This document shows, piece by piece, positions 34,874 to 45,332 of a stretch of DNA of 64,000 bases. Under the pieces are notes generated by a model. The model was not told the DNA's origin. It did not search any database and saw only the letters and a program-made list of their open reading frames with translations. Position numbers and translations under genes: made by a program. The stretch lies in contig NZ_JNYV01000002.1 in assembly GCF_000717275.1 (NCBI RefSeq), forward strand, positions 558,001 to 622,000, written 5' to 3'. Each line of letters opens with the position of its first letter. Within the stretch, counting starts at the first letter, position 1. The stretch is from Kitasatospora arboriphila (GTDB lineage Bacteria; Actinomycetota; Actinomycetes; Mycobacteriales; Mycobacteriaceae).

Positions 34874-35506
34874 ATGGTGCAATTTCTGCAGGAAGATCTG
34901 AGCGACGACGAGATCGCGCGGTTGCGCGGGGTCTTCGAGCCGCTCGCGGTGGCGGTACGAGACCTCGTGGACGCGACGATCCGTACGGAGGTCGACGAGG
35001 AGACCGTACGCACGGTTCAGTCGCAAATCGAGCAGGCGACCGCCCAGCTGAGGACCCAGCAGATCGGCGGTTCCTACGGTGTCCGGATAACGCCCTCGGG
35101 ATTGTCGATGCCGTGGGGGAACGCCGTCGTCGGAGTCCGCAATGCCCTCGCGCCGCCCTTGAAGATCCACCACGACCGGGAGGGCGAGGCCTGGTCTGAG
35201 TTCCACCTCGGCGCCGCCTATGCGGGTCCACCGGGAATGGTGCATGGCGGTGTGTGCGCCTTGGTTCTCGACCACATACTGGGAGAGACCTCGAGCCACG
35301 GCAAGCGGACGAAGTTCACCGGCACCATCGAGATCAAGTACCTGCGGGCAACCCCGCTGGGTCCGGTACGCGCAGACGCGTGGATCGATCGGATCGAGGG
35401 CATCAAGACCTACGTCGTGGGCACCCTGTCCGACCAGGACGGTGTCACCGCCGAGGCACGTGGGGTGTTCATCGTCCCGAAGTGGGCTCGCGAGCCCGGT
35501 GAGTAG
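34874..35506 (+). CDS. PaaI-family hotdog thioesterase
   Basis: 210 aa. The hotdog fold is recognisable in the C-terminal 130 residues: GPPGMVHGGVCALVLDHILGE (the Gly-Gly turn and catalytic Asp), then IEIKYLRATPLGPVRADAWI. It would hydrolyse an acyl-CoA or aryl-CoA thioester. The N-terminal 70 residues form an added helical, charged segment. No ribosome-binding site is strong. It lies between the ABM gene and the histidine kinase, all on one strand. Confidence 0.88.
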   Translation: MVQFLQEDLSDDEIARLRGVFEPLAVAVRDLVDATIRTEVDEETVRTVQSQIEQATAQLRTQQIGGSYGVRITPSGLSMPWGNAVVGVRNALAPPLKIHHDREGEAWSEFHLGAAYAGPPGMVHGGVCALVLDHILGETSSHGKRTKFTGTIEIKYLRATPLGPVRADAWIDRIEGIKTYVVGTLSDQDGVTAEARGVFIVPKWAREPGE

Positions 35507-35531
35507 ACGTATCGAGTAGAACGGGAGCGCG

Positions 35532-36641
35532 TTGTCCGCCATCTCCAGCCGGCTCACCGCATGGCGTGATCTGCGCTGGGCCTTCGCCGCTGTGTGGTTG
35601 CTCTTCCTCGCCTATCCCGTTCTGACCGTGAGCAAGTCGGACACCATGAGCACGGCGGAGCGGGTCTACACCCTGGTCCTGCTCGGCGGGTTCGCAGTCG
35701 GGTATCTCCTGACATGCGTCTACGTGCTGTTCGGGGCGTCCAGGCATTCGGACCGGAGACGGGCAGCGCCGGTGGCGTTCGTCGCGCTCGCCGTGGTGGC
35801 CGCGGCGACAACGGTCACGCTCGACCAAGAGGTGTTCGCGCTGGCCCCCTATCTGATGGCCGTCGCCGCACTGTCATTCGCAATACCGGTATCGGTGGCC
35901 ATCTTTGTGCTCCTCACCGGTTCCGCGGTGGTGATGCCGGAGATCGTCGACGGTTGGGAACTCGACACGGGCGTCGTGGTGATGCTGTTGGTCGTCGGCC
36001 CGACCGTGCTCGCGGTGAGGATCTTGCGCGCCCGCGAAGAGTTGCGTGAGGAGTCCGAAGCGGCGAAACGCAGCCTCGACGAGCAATTGGCCATCGTCGC
36101 CGAGCGAGAGCGCGTCGCCCGAGACGTCCACGACATCCTCGGGCATTCGCTGACGGTGATGACGGTCAAGTCCGAGCTCGCGGGGCGGTTGATGGACGTC
36201 GATCCGACGGCGGCGAGAGCCGAACTCGCCGACCTGCACCGCATTTCGCGCGAAGCCCTCGCCGAGGTCCGCACCACCGTGGGGGGTCTGCGATCGCCGG
36301 ATCTGGCGACTGAACTGCTGGCCGCCGACACGGCCCTCACCGCCACTCGGATCGCTGCCGATCTACCTGCTGACGCCACCGTCGCCGCACCGGAGAACCG
36401 GGTGTTGTTCGCATGGGTACTGCGTGAGGCGATCACCAACGTCGTACGTCATTCCGGAGCGACGACCTGCCGGGTGCGCCTGCAGCCCAACGCGATCGAC
36501 ATCGTCGACGACGGCGTCGGGCTCGACGGCTCGGTGTCGGGCAACGGGCTCCGCGGCCTTCGTGAACGGGTCCAGGCCGCGGGCGGCACACTGACCCTCC
36601 GCGGCGACCACGGCACCGAACTGCGAGTGTTGGTCCCATGA
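35532..36641 (+). CDS. NarL/DesK-type sensor histidine kinase
   Basis: 369 aa from a TTG start with gggag upstream. Five or so hydrophobic helices occupy residues 15-155, followed by a short coiled linker, a HisKA_3 dimerisation domain with phosphorylatable His200 (ERERVARDVHDILGHSL) and a HATPase domain (REAITNVVRHSGA N-box, DIVDDGVGLDG G1 box, NGLRGLRERV G2 box). There is no large extracellular domain, so it likely senses within the membrane, as DesK does. It overlaps its response regulator by 4 bases. Confidence 0.94.
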   Translation: MSAISSRLTAWRDLRWAFAAVWLLFLAYPVLTVSKSDTMSTAERVYTLVLLGGFAVGYLLTCVYVLFGASRHSDRRRAAPVAFVALAVVAAATTVTLDQEVFALAPYLMAVAALSFAIPVSVAIFVLLTGSAVVMPEIVDGWELDTGVVVMLLVVGPTVLAVRILRAREELREESEAAKRSLDEQLAIVAERERVARDVHDILGHSLTVMTVKSELAGRLMDVDPTAARAELADLHRISREALAEVRTTVGGLRSPDLATELLAADTALTATRIAADLPADATVAAPENRVLFAWVLREAITNVVRHSGATTCRVRLQPNAIDIVDDGVGLDGSVSGNGLRGLRERVQAAGGTLTLRGDHGTELRVLVP

Positions 36642-37249
36642 CCGAGATCCGGCTGCTGCTCGCGGACGATCAGGCGCTCGTGAGGGGTGCCCTGGCGGCC
36701 CTGCTCGACCTCGAATCCGACCTGCGGGTGGTCGCTCAGGTGGGGCGCGGAGACGAGGTCGTGGAACATGCACGCGACGCCGAGGTCGATGTCTGCCTGC
36801 TCGACATCGAGATGCCGGGGGCCGACGGCATCGAGGCGGCCGAAGCGCTGCGCCGTGAACTCCCGCACGTGCGCAGTCTGATCGTCACCACGTTCGGCCG
36901 ACCTGGATATCTGCGCCGAGCGATCGAGGCGGGAGCTTCGGGGTTTGTCGTGAAGGACACACCGGCGGCCGAACTCGCCGATGCGGTGAGGAGGGTTCAC
37001 GCCGGCCTCCGCGTGATCGACCCCACCCTGGCCACCGAGAGCCTCACCACCGGACAGAATCCGCTCACCGAGCGTGAGCAGGACGTCCTACGCAGTGCAC
37101 TCGGCGGAGCGACCGTCGCGGTCATCGCCTCCCAGGTACATCTGTCCCCGGGCACGGTCCGCAACTACCTGTCGAGTGCGATCGGCAAGACAGGAGCGGG
37201 TACCCGGGCCGAAGCCGCTCAGATTGCCCAGCGACACGGATGGTTGTAA
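36638..37249 (+). CDS. NarL/LuxR-type response regulator
   Basis: 203 aa. The receiver domain has the acidic pair Asp10-Asp11, phospho-acceptor Asp56 (CLLDIEMPG) and a Lys in GFVVKDTP. The C-terminal LuxR helix-turn-helix is LTEREQDVLRSALGGATVAVIASQVHLSPGTVRNYLSSAIGKTGA-like. ATG overlaps the kinase TGA. It probably controls the ABC exporter genes upstream. The nearest analogues are DesR and YvfU types. Confidence 0.94.
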   Translation: MTEIRLLLADDQALVRGALAALLDLESDLRVVAQVGRGDEVVEHARDAEVDVCLLDIEMPGADGIEAAEALRRELPHVRSLIVTTFGRPGYLRRAIEAGASGFVVKDTPAAELADAVRRVHAGLRVIDPTLATESLTTGQNPLTEREQDVLRSALGGATVAVIASQVHLSPGTVRNYLSSAIGKTGAGTRAEAAQIAQRHGWL

Positions 37250-37557
37250 CGCCTGTTCAGAGAGGGTTTGACGGTCATCTCGAAGACGTGGCACACTCGC
37301 GATTTCAATACGGCGCGGGTGGCGTGAGAAAATGATCTGATGCCTGAAGCAGGAGTGATCCTCCATGCGGTGGGCAAACACGATCCGCGGTCAGCAATGG
37401 CGCTGGCCTCGGTGCACGGAAATGCTGCTCAGCAGCGCTGTATGCGCAGGTGAGAGCGGTGCGGTGGTCCTGACAAGGGCTGCCACAACCCGTGCGCCGT
37501 AACCTACAGCTGAAACGGTGCGCTCGCACGGCGAACGCGATGTTAAGGGCGAAAAGT
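37250..37557. other. Intergenic leader upstream of gltB
   Basis: About 308 bases with no gene seen. It must hold the gltBD promoter, but no convincing -35/-10 was found. A pair GTAAC/GAAAC near 37499-37516 recalls GlnR half-sites, though the spacing (8 bases) does not match the expected one. Confidence 0.4.
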
Positions 37558-40500
37558 ATGAAGCACGCTCCCGGCCCGATAGGGCTCTATGACCCGCAGA
37601 ACGAGCACGACTCCTGCGGCGTTGCCTTTGTTGTCGACATGCATGGACGACGCAGTCGCGACATCGTCGACAAGGCCATCGCGGCCCTGGTGAACCTCGA
37701 ACACCGAGGTGCAGCAGGAGCCGAGCCGAACACCGGTGACGGTGCCGGAATCATGATCCAGGTACCGGACAAGTTCTTCCGTGCCGTGGTCGATTTCGAG
37801 TTGCCACCGGAAGGCTCCTACGCCACCGGTATCGCGTTTCTCCCGCAGGGTTCCGGCGACGCCAAAACGGCTGTCGACGGTGTCGAGAAGATCGTGGAGG
37901 CCGAAGGTCTCACGGTTCTCGGCTGGCGTGACGTGCCCACCGACGAGAGCTCGCTCGGTGCGCTGGCCCGTGACGCGATGCCGACGTTCCGGCAGATCTT
38001 CATCGCCGGCGACAGCAGCGGCGACGACCTCGAACGGCGTTCCTACGTGGTGCGCAAACGGGTCGAGACCGAGCTGGGCAACAAGGGCGCGGGCCAGGAT
38101 GGCCCCGGACGCGAAACCGTGTACTTCCCCAGCCTTTCCGGCCGCACCTTCGTCTACAAGGGCATGCTCACCACCCCGCAGCTGCGCGGCTTCTACGTCG
38201 ACCTGCAGGACGACCGGGTCGAGAGCGCGCTCGGACTGGTGCACTCCCGCTTCTCCACCAACACCTTCCCGAGTTGGCCGCTGGCCCACCCGTTCCGACG
38301 CGTCGCCCACAACGGCGAGATCAACACCGCCACCGGCAACGAGAACTGGATGCGGGCGCGCGAGGCGCTCATCGACACCAGCGTGTTCGGCGAGGGCACA
38401 GCGGAGAAGATCTTCCCGGTTGTCACCCAAGGCGCCTCGGACACCGCGCGTTTCGACGAAGTGCTCGAGCTCCTGCACCTCGGTGGCCGCAGCCTTCCGC
38501 ACGCGGTCCTGATGATGATCCCCGAAGCGTGGGAACGCCACGAGTCGATGAAACCCGAACACCGGGCGTTCTACGAGTACCACTCCACGTTGATGGAGGC
38601 CTGGGACGGACCGGCGTCGGTGTGCTTCACCGACGGCACCGTGATCGGCGCGGTGCTCGACCGTAACGGCCTGCGCCCCAGCCGTATCTGGGTCACCAAG
38701 GACGGACTCGTCGTGATGGCGTCGGAGGTGGGCGTTCTCGACATCGACCATTCCGACGTGGTGCAGAAGTTGCGTCTGCAGCCGGGCCGGATGTTCTTGG
38801 TGGACACCGCAGCCGGCCGCATCGTCGACGACGCGGAGATCAAGGACGAGCTCGCCGCCGAACACCCGTACCAGCAGTGGCTGGACGAGGGCATGCTGCA
38901 CCTCGACAAGCTGCCCGGACGGCCGCACACCCACATGCCACACGACCGGGTCCGGCTGCGCCAGCAGGTCTTCGGGTACACCACCGAAGAAGTCGAGCTG
39001 CTGGTCTCACCGATGGCCACCACCGGTGCCGAGCCCATCGGCTCGATGGGAACCGACACCCCGCTCGCTGTGCTCTCGCAGCGCCCGCGCATGCTGTTCG
39101 ACTACTTCCAGCAGATGTTCGCGCAGGTCACCAACCCGCCGCTGGACGCCATCCGTGAAGAGGTGGTCACCAGCATCGGCGTGAGCATCGGCCGTGAGGC
39201 CGACCTGCTGAACCCCGGGCCCGAGTCGTGCCGCCAGATCGTGCTGCCCCAGCCGATCCTGGACAACGATGACCTCGCCAAGCTCGTGCACCTCGGTGAC
39301 AACGAGCAGTACGCCGATTACCGCAGTGTGCAGATCCGCGGTCTCTACCCGGTCGCCGAGGGCGGCGACGGCCTGCGCAAGGCGCTCGACAACGTGCGTA
39401 CCCAGGTGTCCGAGGCAATCGCGGACGGCGTCCGACTGGTTGTCCTTTCCGACCGCGAATCGGACGAGACCCTGGCACCCATCCCGTCGCTGCTGCTGGT
39501 CTCCGCGGTGCACCACCACCTGGTGCGGGAGAAGACCCGCACCCAGGTCGGCCTGCTGGTGGAGGCCGGCGACGCCCGAGAGGTGCACCACATGGCCGCG
39601 CTCGTGGGCTTCGGTGCCGCGGCGATCAACCCCTACATGGCTTTCGAGACCATCGAGGACATGTCGGTGCGTGGCGCCCTGGGCGACCTCGACTACGAGA
39701 CCGCGCGCAAGAACTACATCAAGGCCGCCGGCAAGGGTGTTCTCAAGGTGATGTCGAAGATGGGCATCTCGACTCTGGCGTCCTACACCGGTGCACAGCT
39801 CTTCCAGGTCATCGGCATCAATCAGGACACCGTCGACGAGTACTTCACCGGGTTGCGGTCGCACCTCGGTGGTATCGGCCTCGACGACATCGCTGCCGAC
39901 GTCACCGCACGCCATCAACTGGCGTTCAATCACCGGCCCGAGGAGCGCGCACACCGCGAGCTCGAGGTCGGTGGCGAATACCAGTGGCGTCGCGAGGGCG
40001 AGTACCACCTGTTCAACCCCGACACGGTGTTCAAGCTGCAGCATTCCACCCGCACCGGGCAGTACTCGGTGTTCAAGGAATACACCAAGCTGATCGACGA
40101 CCAGTCGAAGAAGATGGCGTCGCTGCGCGGGTTGTTCGAGTTCAACTTCGACGACCGCGACCCGATCCCCATCGACAAGGTCGAGCCTGCCAGCGAGATC
40201 GTCAAGCGGTTCTCGACCGGCGCGATGAGCTTCGGCTCCATCTCGGCCGAGGCCCACGAGACCCTCGCGATCGCGATGAACCGACTGGGTGGGCGCTCGA
40301 ACTCCGGTGAGGGCGGCGAGAATCCGAGCCGTTTCGAACCCGACGAGAACGGCGACTGGCGTCGTAGTGCCATCAAGCAGGTGGCCTCGGGCCGTTTCGG
40401 CGTGACCGCGCACTACCTCACCAACTGCACCGACATCCAGATCAAGATGGCGCAGGGCGCGAAGCCCGGTGAAGGTGGACAGCTCCCGCCGCACAAGGTG

Positions 40501-42144
40501 TACCCGTGGGTCGCCGAGGTGCGCGGCTCCACACCCGGCGTCGGCCTCATCTCGCCGCCGCCCCACCACGACATCTATTCGATCGAGGATCTCGCCCAGC
40601 TGATCCACGACCTGAAGAACGCGAATCCGTCGGCAAGGATTCACGTGAAACTTGTGTCGGAAGTGGGTGTCGGCACCGTCGCGGCAGGCGTCTCGAAGGC
40701 GCACGCGGACGTGGTGCTGATCTCCGGTCACGACGGTGGCACCGGCGCGACGCCGCTCACCTCGGTCAAGCACGCCGGTGGTCCCTGGGAACTCGGCCTG
40801 GCCGAGACCCAGCAGACGTTGTTGCTCAACGGACTTCGCGACCGCATCGTGGTCCAGGTCGACGGCCAGCTCAAGACCGGCCGCGATGTGGTCGTGGCCG
40901 CGCTGCTCGGTGGCGAGGAGTTCGGATTCGCGACTGCGCCGCTGGTGGTCTCGGGTTGCATCATGATGCGCGTCTGCCATCTCGACACCTGCCCGGTGGG
41001 CGTCGCGACCCAGAACCCCGTGCTGCGTGAGCGTTTCACCGGCAAGCCCGAGTTCGTCGAGAACTTCTTCATGTACATCGCCGAAGAAGTGCGTGAACTG
41101 CTGGCCCGCCTCGGCTTCCGCACGCTGCAGGAAGCCGTCGGCCAGGTGCAGATGCTCGACACCACGAAGGCGCTGCAGCACTGGAAGTCGGCCAAGGCAG
41201 GAAAGCTCGACCTGTCGGCGATCCTTACCCAGACCGATTCGCCGTTCATGAATCAGGACCTGTATTGCTCTGGCAGCCAGGACCATTCGCTGGACAAGGC
41301 GCTCGATCAACAGCTGATCACACAGGCTCGGGCGGCGATCGATTCGGGTGAGCGCGTGTCGTTCACCTCTGAGATCGCCAACGTGAACCGCACCGTGGGC
41401 ACCATGCTCGGGCACGAGATCACCAAGGCGTACGGTGCCAACGGCTTGCCCGACGGCACGGTCATCATCGATTTCCACGGCTCCGCCGGAAACAGCTTCG
41501 GTGCGTTTGTGCCCAAGGGTGTGACGCTGCGACTCAAGGGCGACGCCAACGACTTCGTGGGCAAGGGCCTCTCGGGTGGCCGGATCGTGATCGCTCCGGC
41601 GGACAACGCGCCGGAAGGCTTTGTCGCCGAAGAGAACATCATCGCCGGCAACGTCATCGGGTTCGGCGCCACCTCGGGCGAGATCCTGCTCCGGGGTGTG
41701 GTCGGCGAGCGTTTCTGCGTCCGCAACTCGGGCGTCACCGCTGTCGTCGAAGGCGTGGGTGACCACGGCTGCGAGTACATGACAGGTGGTCGCGTGATCG
41801 TGCTCGGACCGACCGGCCGCAACTTCGCCGCCGGTATGTCCGGTGGTATCGCGTACGTCTACGACCCCGACGGCGTACTGGAGAGCAATCTCAACACCGA
41901 ACTGGTGCAACCGGAGCCGCTCGAGGACGAAGACCTCGAGTTCCTGGAAGGCATCGTGAACAAGCACCGCAACGAAACCGGTTCGCCGGTGGCCGCTCGT
42001 ATCCTCGAAGACTGGGAGAGCAACGTCGGCCGATTCGTGAAGGTGATGCCGCGCGATTACAAGCGAGTCCTGCTCGCTATCGCCTCAGCCGAGAAGGACG
42101 GGCGCAACGTGGACGAAGCAGTGATGGAGGCCGCACGTGGCTGA
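37558..42144 (+). CDS. gltB: Glutamate synthase large (alpha) subunit
   Basis: 1528 aa from ATG 37558. Makes two glutamates from glutamine and 2-oxoglutarate, with GltD supplying NADPH electrons. Domains in order: class II amidotransferase (nucleophile Cys20 in [10 protein letters not shown], after a 19-residue propeptide that must be removed), central domain (about 480-770), FMN-binding synthase barrel (about 830-1200), and C-terminal GXGXG beta-helix. The 3Fe-4S cysteines are 1134, 1140 and 1145, the spacing of known enzymes. ATG 37558 is chosen because aaggg lies about 9 bases upstream; the frame opens at 37492. It overlaps gltD by 8 bases. Confidence 0.97.
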   Translation: MKHAPGPIGLYDPQNEHDSCGVAFVVDMHGRRSRDIVDKAIAALVNLEHRGAAGAEPNTGDGAGIMIQVPDKFFRAVVDFELPPEGSYATGIAFLPQGSGDAKTAVDGVEKIVEAEGLTVLGWRDVPTDESSLGALARDAMPTFRQIFIAGDSSGDDLERRSYVVRKRVETELGNKGAGQDGPGRETVYFPSLSGRTFVYKGMLTTPQLRGFYVDLQDDRVESALGLVHSRFSTNTFPSWPLAHPFRRVAHNGEINTATGNENWMRAREALIDTSVFGEGTAEKIFPVVTQGASDTARFDEVLELLHLGGRSLPHAVLMMIPEAWERHESMKPEHRAFYEYHSTLMEAWDGPASVCFTDGTVIGAVLDRNGLRPSRIWVTKDGLVVMASEVGVLDIDHSDVVQKLRLQPGRMFLVDTAAGRIVDDAEIKDELAAEHPYQQWLDEGMLHLDKLPGRPHTHMPHDRVRLRQQVFGYTTEEVELLVSPMATTGAEPIGSMGTDTPLAVLSQRPRMLFDYFQQMFAQVTNPPLDAIREEVVTSIGVSIGREADLLNPGPESCRQIVLPQPILDNDDLAKLVHLGDNEQYADYRSVQIRGLYPVAEGGDGLRKALDNVRTQVSEAIADGVRLVVLSDRESDETLAPIPSLLLVSAVHHHLVREKTRTQVGLLVEAGDAREVHHMAALVGFGAAAINPYMAFETIEDMSVRGALGDLDYETARKNYIKAAGKGVLKVMSKMGISTLASYTGAQLFQVIGINQDTVDEYFTGLRSHLGGIGLDDIAADVTARHQLAFNHRPEERAHRELEVGGEYQWRREGEYHLFNPDTVFKLQHSTRTGQYSVFKEYTKLIDDQSKKMASLRGLFEFNFDDRDPIPIDKVEPASEIVKRFSTGAMSFGSISAEAHETLAIAMNRLGGRSNSGEGGENPSRFEPDENGDWRRSAIKQVASGRFGVTAHYLTNCTDIQIKMAQGAKPGEGGQLPPHKVYPWVAEVRGSTPGVGLISPPPHHDIYSIEDLAQLIHDLKNANPSARIHVKLVSEVGVGTVAAGVSKAHADVVLISGHDGGTGATPLTSVKHAGGPWELGLAETQQTLLLNGLRDRIVVQVDGQLKTGRDVVVAALLGGEEFGFATAPLVVSGCIMMRVCHLDTCPVGVATQNPVLRERFTGKPEFVENFFMYIAEEVRELLARLGFRTLQEAVGQVQMLDTTKALQHWKSAKAGKLDLSAILTQTDSPFMNQDLYCSGSQDHSLDKALDQQLITQARAAIDSGERVSFTSEIANVNRTVGTMLGHEITKAYGANGLPDGTVIIDFHGSAGNSFGAFVPKGVTLRLKGDANDFVGKGLSGGRIVIAPADNAPEGFVAEENIIAGNVIGFGATSGEILLRGVVGERFCVRNSGVTAVVEGVGDHGCEYMTGGRVIVLGPTGRNFAAGMSGGIAYVYDPDGVLESNLNTELVQPEPLEDEDLEFLEGIVNKHRNETGSPVAARILEDWESNVGRFVKVMPRDYKRVLLAIASAEKDGRNVDEAVMEAARG

Positions 42145-43603
42145 CCAGAAGGGCTTTCTCAAGCACCCCGAACGTGAACTGCCGCAACGGCGGCCGGTCC
42201 CGCTGCGACTCATGGACTGGAAAGAGGTCTACGAGGACTTCGATCGCGACAAGCTTCGCGTGCAGGCCAGCCGATGCATGGACTGCGGGATCCCGTTCTG
42301 TCACAACGGTTGTCCTCTCGGGAACCTGATTCCCGAGTGGAACGACCTCGTGTACAAGGACCGTTGGGCAGACGGCATCGACCGTCTGCACGCCACCAAC
42401 AACTTCCCGGAGTTCACCGGTCGGTTGTGCCCGGCCCCCTGTGAGGCGTCGTGCGTGCTGGGCATCAACCAGCCTGCCGTCACCATCAAGCAGGTCGAGG
42501 TCGAGCTCATCGACAACGCCTTCGATGAAGGCTGGGTCACGCCGGTGCTGCCGACCGAGAAGACCGGCAAGTCGGTTGCGATCGTCGGGTCAGGCCCTGC
42601 GGGTCTCGCTGCGGCGCAGCAGCTCACGCGCGCCGGGCACGACGTCACCGTTTTCGAGCGGGCCGATCGGATCGGTGGTCTGCTCCGCTACGGCATCCCC
42701 GAGTTCAAGATGGAGAAGCACCACATCGACCGCCGTCTGGACCAGATGGTCGCCGAGGGCACCCAGTTCCGTGCGGGTGTCAACGTCGGTGTTGACGTGA
42801 CCGTCGAACAACTCAAGGCCGACTTCGACGCTGTGGTGCTGTGCAACGGCTCCACCAAGGGCCGCGACCTGCCGATCCCGGGCCGTGAACTCGATGGCAT
42901 CCATCAGGCGATGGAGTTCCTGCCGTGGGCCAACCGGGTTCAAGAGGGCGACGACGTCGTCGACGACGACGGCATGCCGCCGATCAACGCCAAGGGCAAG
43001 AAGGTGATCATCATCGGTGGTGGTGACACCGGCGCGGACTGCCTCGGTACGTCGCTGCGTCAGGGCGCCGAGATCGTCCACCAGTTCGAGATCATGCCGC
43101 GCCCGCCGGACGAGCGCGCCGACTCCACCCCGTGGCCCACGTACCCCCTGATGTACCGGGTGTCCTCGGCCCATGAAGAGGGTGGAGAACGCGTGTTCTC
43201 GGTGAACACTGAGCAGTTCCTCGGTGAAGACGGCAAGGTCACCGGTTTGCGCGCGCACGAAGTCGTGATGAACGCCGGCCGTTTCGAGAAGGTCGAAGGC
43301 AGTGACTTCGAACTCGACGCCGACCTCGTTCTGCTGGCGATGGGCTTCGTCGGACCCGAGCGCGAGGACTTCCTCGACAAGCTCGGCGTGGAGTACAACG
43401 AACGCGGAAACGTCAAGCGCGACGACAACTTTCAGTCGACGGTCCCTGGCGTGTTCGTGGCCGGCGATGCAGGTCGCGGTCAGTCGTTGATCGTGTGGGC
43501 GATCGCTGAAGGACGGTCTGCGGCTGCTGCTGCGGACAAGTTCCTCACCGGCTCCACCCTGCTCCCCGCACCCATCGTTCCCACCCTGGCACCGCAGCGC
43601 TGA
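42137..43603 (+). CDS. gltD: Glutamate synthase small (beta) subunit
   Basis: 488 aa from GTG 42137, inside the last 8 bases of gltB and with ggagg 7 bases upstream. The N-terminal 4Fe-4S region has Cys47, 50, 55 and 59 ([13 protein letters not shown]), with further cysteines in [14 protein letters not shown] site [14 protein letters not shown] (about residue 148) and NADPH site [11 protein letters not shown] (about 287) follow. It oxidises NADPH and passes electrons to GltB. The operon ends at the hairpin 43636-43661. Confidence 0.97.
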   Translation: MADQKGFLKHPERELPQRRPVPLRLMDWKEVYEDFDRDKLRVQASRCMDCGIPFCHNGCPLGNLIPEWNDLVYKDRWADGIDRLHATNNFPEFTGRLCPAPCEASCVLGINQPAVTIKQVEVELIDNAFDEGWVTPVLPTEKTGKSVAIVGSGPAGLAAAQQLTRAGHDVTVFERADRIGGLLRYGIPEFKMEKHHIDRRLDQMVAEGTQFRAGVNVGVDVTVEQLKADFDAVVLCNGSTKGRDLPIPGRELDGIHQAMEFLPWANRVQEGDDVVDDDGMPPINAKGKKVIIIGGGDTGADCLGTSLRQGAEIVHQFEIMPRPPDERADSTPWPTYPLMYRVSSAHEEGGERVFSVNTEQFLGEDGKVTGLRAHEVVMNAGRFEKVEGSDFELDADLVLLAMGFVGPEREDFLDKLGVEYNERGNVKRDDNFQSTVPGVFVAGDAGRGQSLIVWAIAEGRSAAAAADKFLTGSTLLPAPIVPTLAPQR

Positions 43604-43635
43604 AGGTGCGGGATCGCTCCCGACCTGTCAAGATG

Positions 43636-43661
43636 AATCGGAACACACCTGTGTTCCGATT
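43636..43661. terminator. Terminator hairpin after gltBD
   Basis: A perfect 11-bp stem AATCGGAACAC / GTGTTCCGATT with loop ACCT, 33 bases after the gltD stop and before the cutinase gene. Confidence 0.8.
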
Positions 43662-43705
43662 GGTATCGAGCTGTGATCAGCAGTTTTGCTCGGGAGGAAA
43701 AGTTC

Positions 43706-44656
43706 ATGCGGGTGGGCACTGTTCTTGGTTGGCGGCGACAGCGTGGACGCCGCACACGCGCGATGTCGAGTGTGTTGGCAGCAGCTGTGGTGACGGTCGG
43801 GGCATTGAGTGCCGTGTCGGCACCCACCGCATCGGCTGATCCCGCGGGCTGCCCTGAGCTCTACGTGTTGGCGATTCCCGGAACCTGGGAGAAGTCGGCC
43901 GACGCCCAGATCCGCGGAATGCTCGCCTACCCCACGACCGGCCTCGGCGGTGAGACCCAGACCCAGCTGGTCGGGTACAACGCCACCGCCTTCCCCTGGG
44001 AGAACGGCGGAGCCATCTACGGCGAGTCGAAGGCCCAGGCCGTGGCCAACGCCGAGGGCCTGGCCATCACGATGACCAAACGGTGCCCCGGTACGAAGGT
44101 CGCCCTGATCGGCTACAGCCAGGGTGCTGACGCGGCCGGCGACCTCGCCGCCGACATCGGGACCGGGCGGGGAGCCATCGCGCCCGCCAGGTTCGCCGGC
44201 GCGGTGCTGATCTCCGACCCGCGCCGCTCGAAGCAGGATGCGCTCATCGGACCGGAGCTGTCGGGCGAGGGCAACGGCGGACCACGCCAGGGCGGGTTCG
44301 GATGGGTGAAGAACCGCACCTTCACCATCTGCGATCCGGGCGACCAGTACTGCAACATCCCCCGGGACTACTACGTCTCCCGCGTGGTCGGTTATCTGGC
44401 GGAGACCAGTAACCCGAACCCCGACATGTTCGCCCAGTACCAGGCGGAGGCCGCTGCGATCTTCAGCGAACTGGTCACCCGCGGCGGACCCGGTGCCGTA
44501 CTGAACGAACTCAGCAACGAGAAGGCCCGCGCCCAGATCATCGCGTTCAACCGATTCATCGAATCCGGCTCGCACACCAACTACGGCAACTTCCAGGTGC
44601 AGCCGGGCGTCACCGCACTGCAGTGGGCCCAGAACTACCTGGCCGGCCTGGCCTGA
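43706..44656 (+). CDS. Secreted cutinase-family esterase
   Basis: 316 aa from ATG 43706, with ggaggaaaag just upstream. A basic N-terminus (RRQRGRRTR) and hydrophobic core ending SAPTASA form a Sec signal peptide. The mature part has the cutinase fold: nucleophile Ser in IGYSQGADAAG, Asp in ICDPGDQYC with its disulfide cysteines, and His in ESGSHTNYG. These esterases (Culp-type) are typical of mycolic-acid bacteria and act on lipids or esters at the cell envelope. A C-terminal extension of about 60 residues beyond the core is present. Confidence 0.94.
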   Translation: MRVGTVLGWRRQRGRRTRAMSSVLAAAVVTVGALSAVSAPTASADPAGCPELYVLAIPGTWEKSADAQIRGMLAYPTTGLGGETQTQLVGYNATAFPWENGGAIYGESKAQAVANAEGLAITMTKRCPGTKVALIGYSQGADAAGDLAADIGTGRGAIAPARFAGAVLISDPRRSKQDALIGPELSGEGNGGPRQGGFGWVKNRTFTICDPGDQYCNIPRDYYVSRVVGYLAETSNPNPDMFAQYQAEAAAIFSELVTRGGPGAVLNELSNEKARAQIIAFNRFIESGSHTNYGNFQVQPGVTALQWAQNYLAGLA

Positions 44657-44682
44657 CCGACATTCGGCCGCCGGGGCTGATG

Positions 44683-44890
44683 TACTTCCTCCGGTTTCGA
44701 CCACTTCCTCCGGTTGCAGTCGGAGGGTCTGACTGGAGTCGGAGGGTTTGGCGGGGCGGCATACTTCCTCCGGTTTCGACCACTTCCTCCGGTTGCAGTC
44801 GGAGGGTTTGGCGGGCCGGCGTTTCCTCCGGTTTCGACCACTTCCTCCGGTTGCAACCGGAGCGTTTGACTGGAGTCGGAGGGTTTGGCG
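44683..44890. repeat. Extragenic palindromic repeat array after the cutinase gene
   Basis: Three perfect copies of a 33-bp unit (beginning ttcctccggtttcgaccac, ending ggttgca) at 44686-44718, 44765-44797 and 44823-44855, each followed by variants of gtcggagggtttggcg. Each unit plus its follower can fold: CCTCCG/CGGAGG at 44707-44726 and 44786-44805, and a perfect 18-bp palindrome CTCCGGTTGCAACCGGAG at 44845-44862. The block has few stops in any frame, which creates long spurious ORFs. It looks like a REP-like element; it could also end cutinase transcription. Confidence 0.88.
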
Positions 44891-45149
44891 ACACCTACCC
44901 GCCCGCCGTGTTACTCCTGGGGAAGATGTGACTCGCCCGCGTGGCAACCCGGATCCGGACATCCCTGCGCGTAGCGTGACGTTCACCACATTGTGGCAGC
45001 AACACCCCTGGTGAGGCCTGTGCAGAGGTAACGACGCGGCGGGCCATCACGACACACAACGCGAAGGTACGGATGTTCAAGGGTTTCGACTCTGGACGAT
45101 CGCGGTACCCAGAAAGTTATCCGCTGCACTAAACAGGACGTGATCAGTC
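44891..45149. other. Intergenic region, no gene seen
   Basis: About 260 bases between the repeat array and a doubtful 55-residue ORF. Codon-like periodicity is poor and frames are short. Nothing recognised. Confidence 0.4.
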
Positions 45150-45317
45150 GTGAAACTGGCGAAGTCGCACAACAGCCGCCGCACCCCACTACTCGGACGA
45201 CACCCGCACATTTTCGGTTCGGATGGGCTGATCGCACATCGACGACTCGCTCGAATGCTGCCCGAAGAGGGCGAGCGACTGGTGACGAGCGCCGACCTGC
45301 GGAACTTCGACCTCTGA
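45150..45317 (+). CDS. Possible 55-aa protein or gene fragment
   Basis: An open frame from GTG 45150 to TGA 45315-45317 reads as a plausible basic protein (RRTPLLGRHPHIFGSDGLIAH and then RRLARMLPEEGERLVTSADL in outline). An agga lies about 11 bases before the GTG. No family was recognised, and it may be chance or a decayed remnant in an otherwise empty 440-base stretch. Confidence 0.25.
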   Translation: MKLAKSHNSRRTPLLGRHPHIFGSDGLIAHRRLARMLPEEGERLVTSADLRNFDL

Positions 45318-45332
45318 TCGCTCCCGCTGGGA

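Noticed and set aside
33329..35557. 742-codon minus-strand frame
   Set aside because: Antisense to the ABC permease, ABM, thioesterase and part of the ATPase; no domain.
37499..37516. GlnR box upstream of gltB
   Set aside because: GTAAC and GAAAC half-sites are present but spaced by 8 bases, not the expected spacing, and only one pair is seen.
39007..41967. 986-codon open frame antisense to gltB
   Set aside because: Shadow caused by high-GC codon bias on the opposite strand. gltB is unmistakable and the antisense product matches no domain.
44683..44890. CRISPR array
   Set aside because: Only three repeats with partly repeated spacers of unequal length, and no cas genes in the window.
43628..44989. 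453-codon minus-strand frame across the cutinase gene and repeat array
   Set aside because: The repeat array has few stops in several frames, and the rest is antisense to the cutinase gene. The repeated NRRKWSKPEE peptide is a by-product of the DNA repeat.
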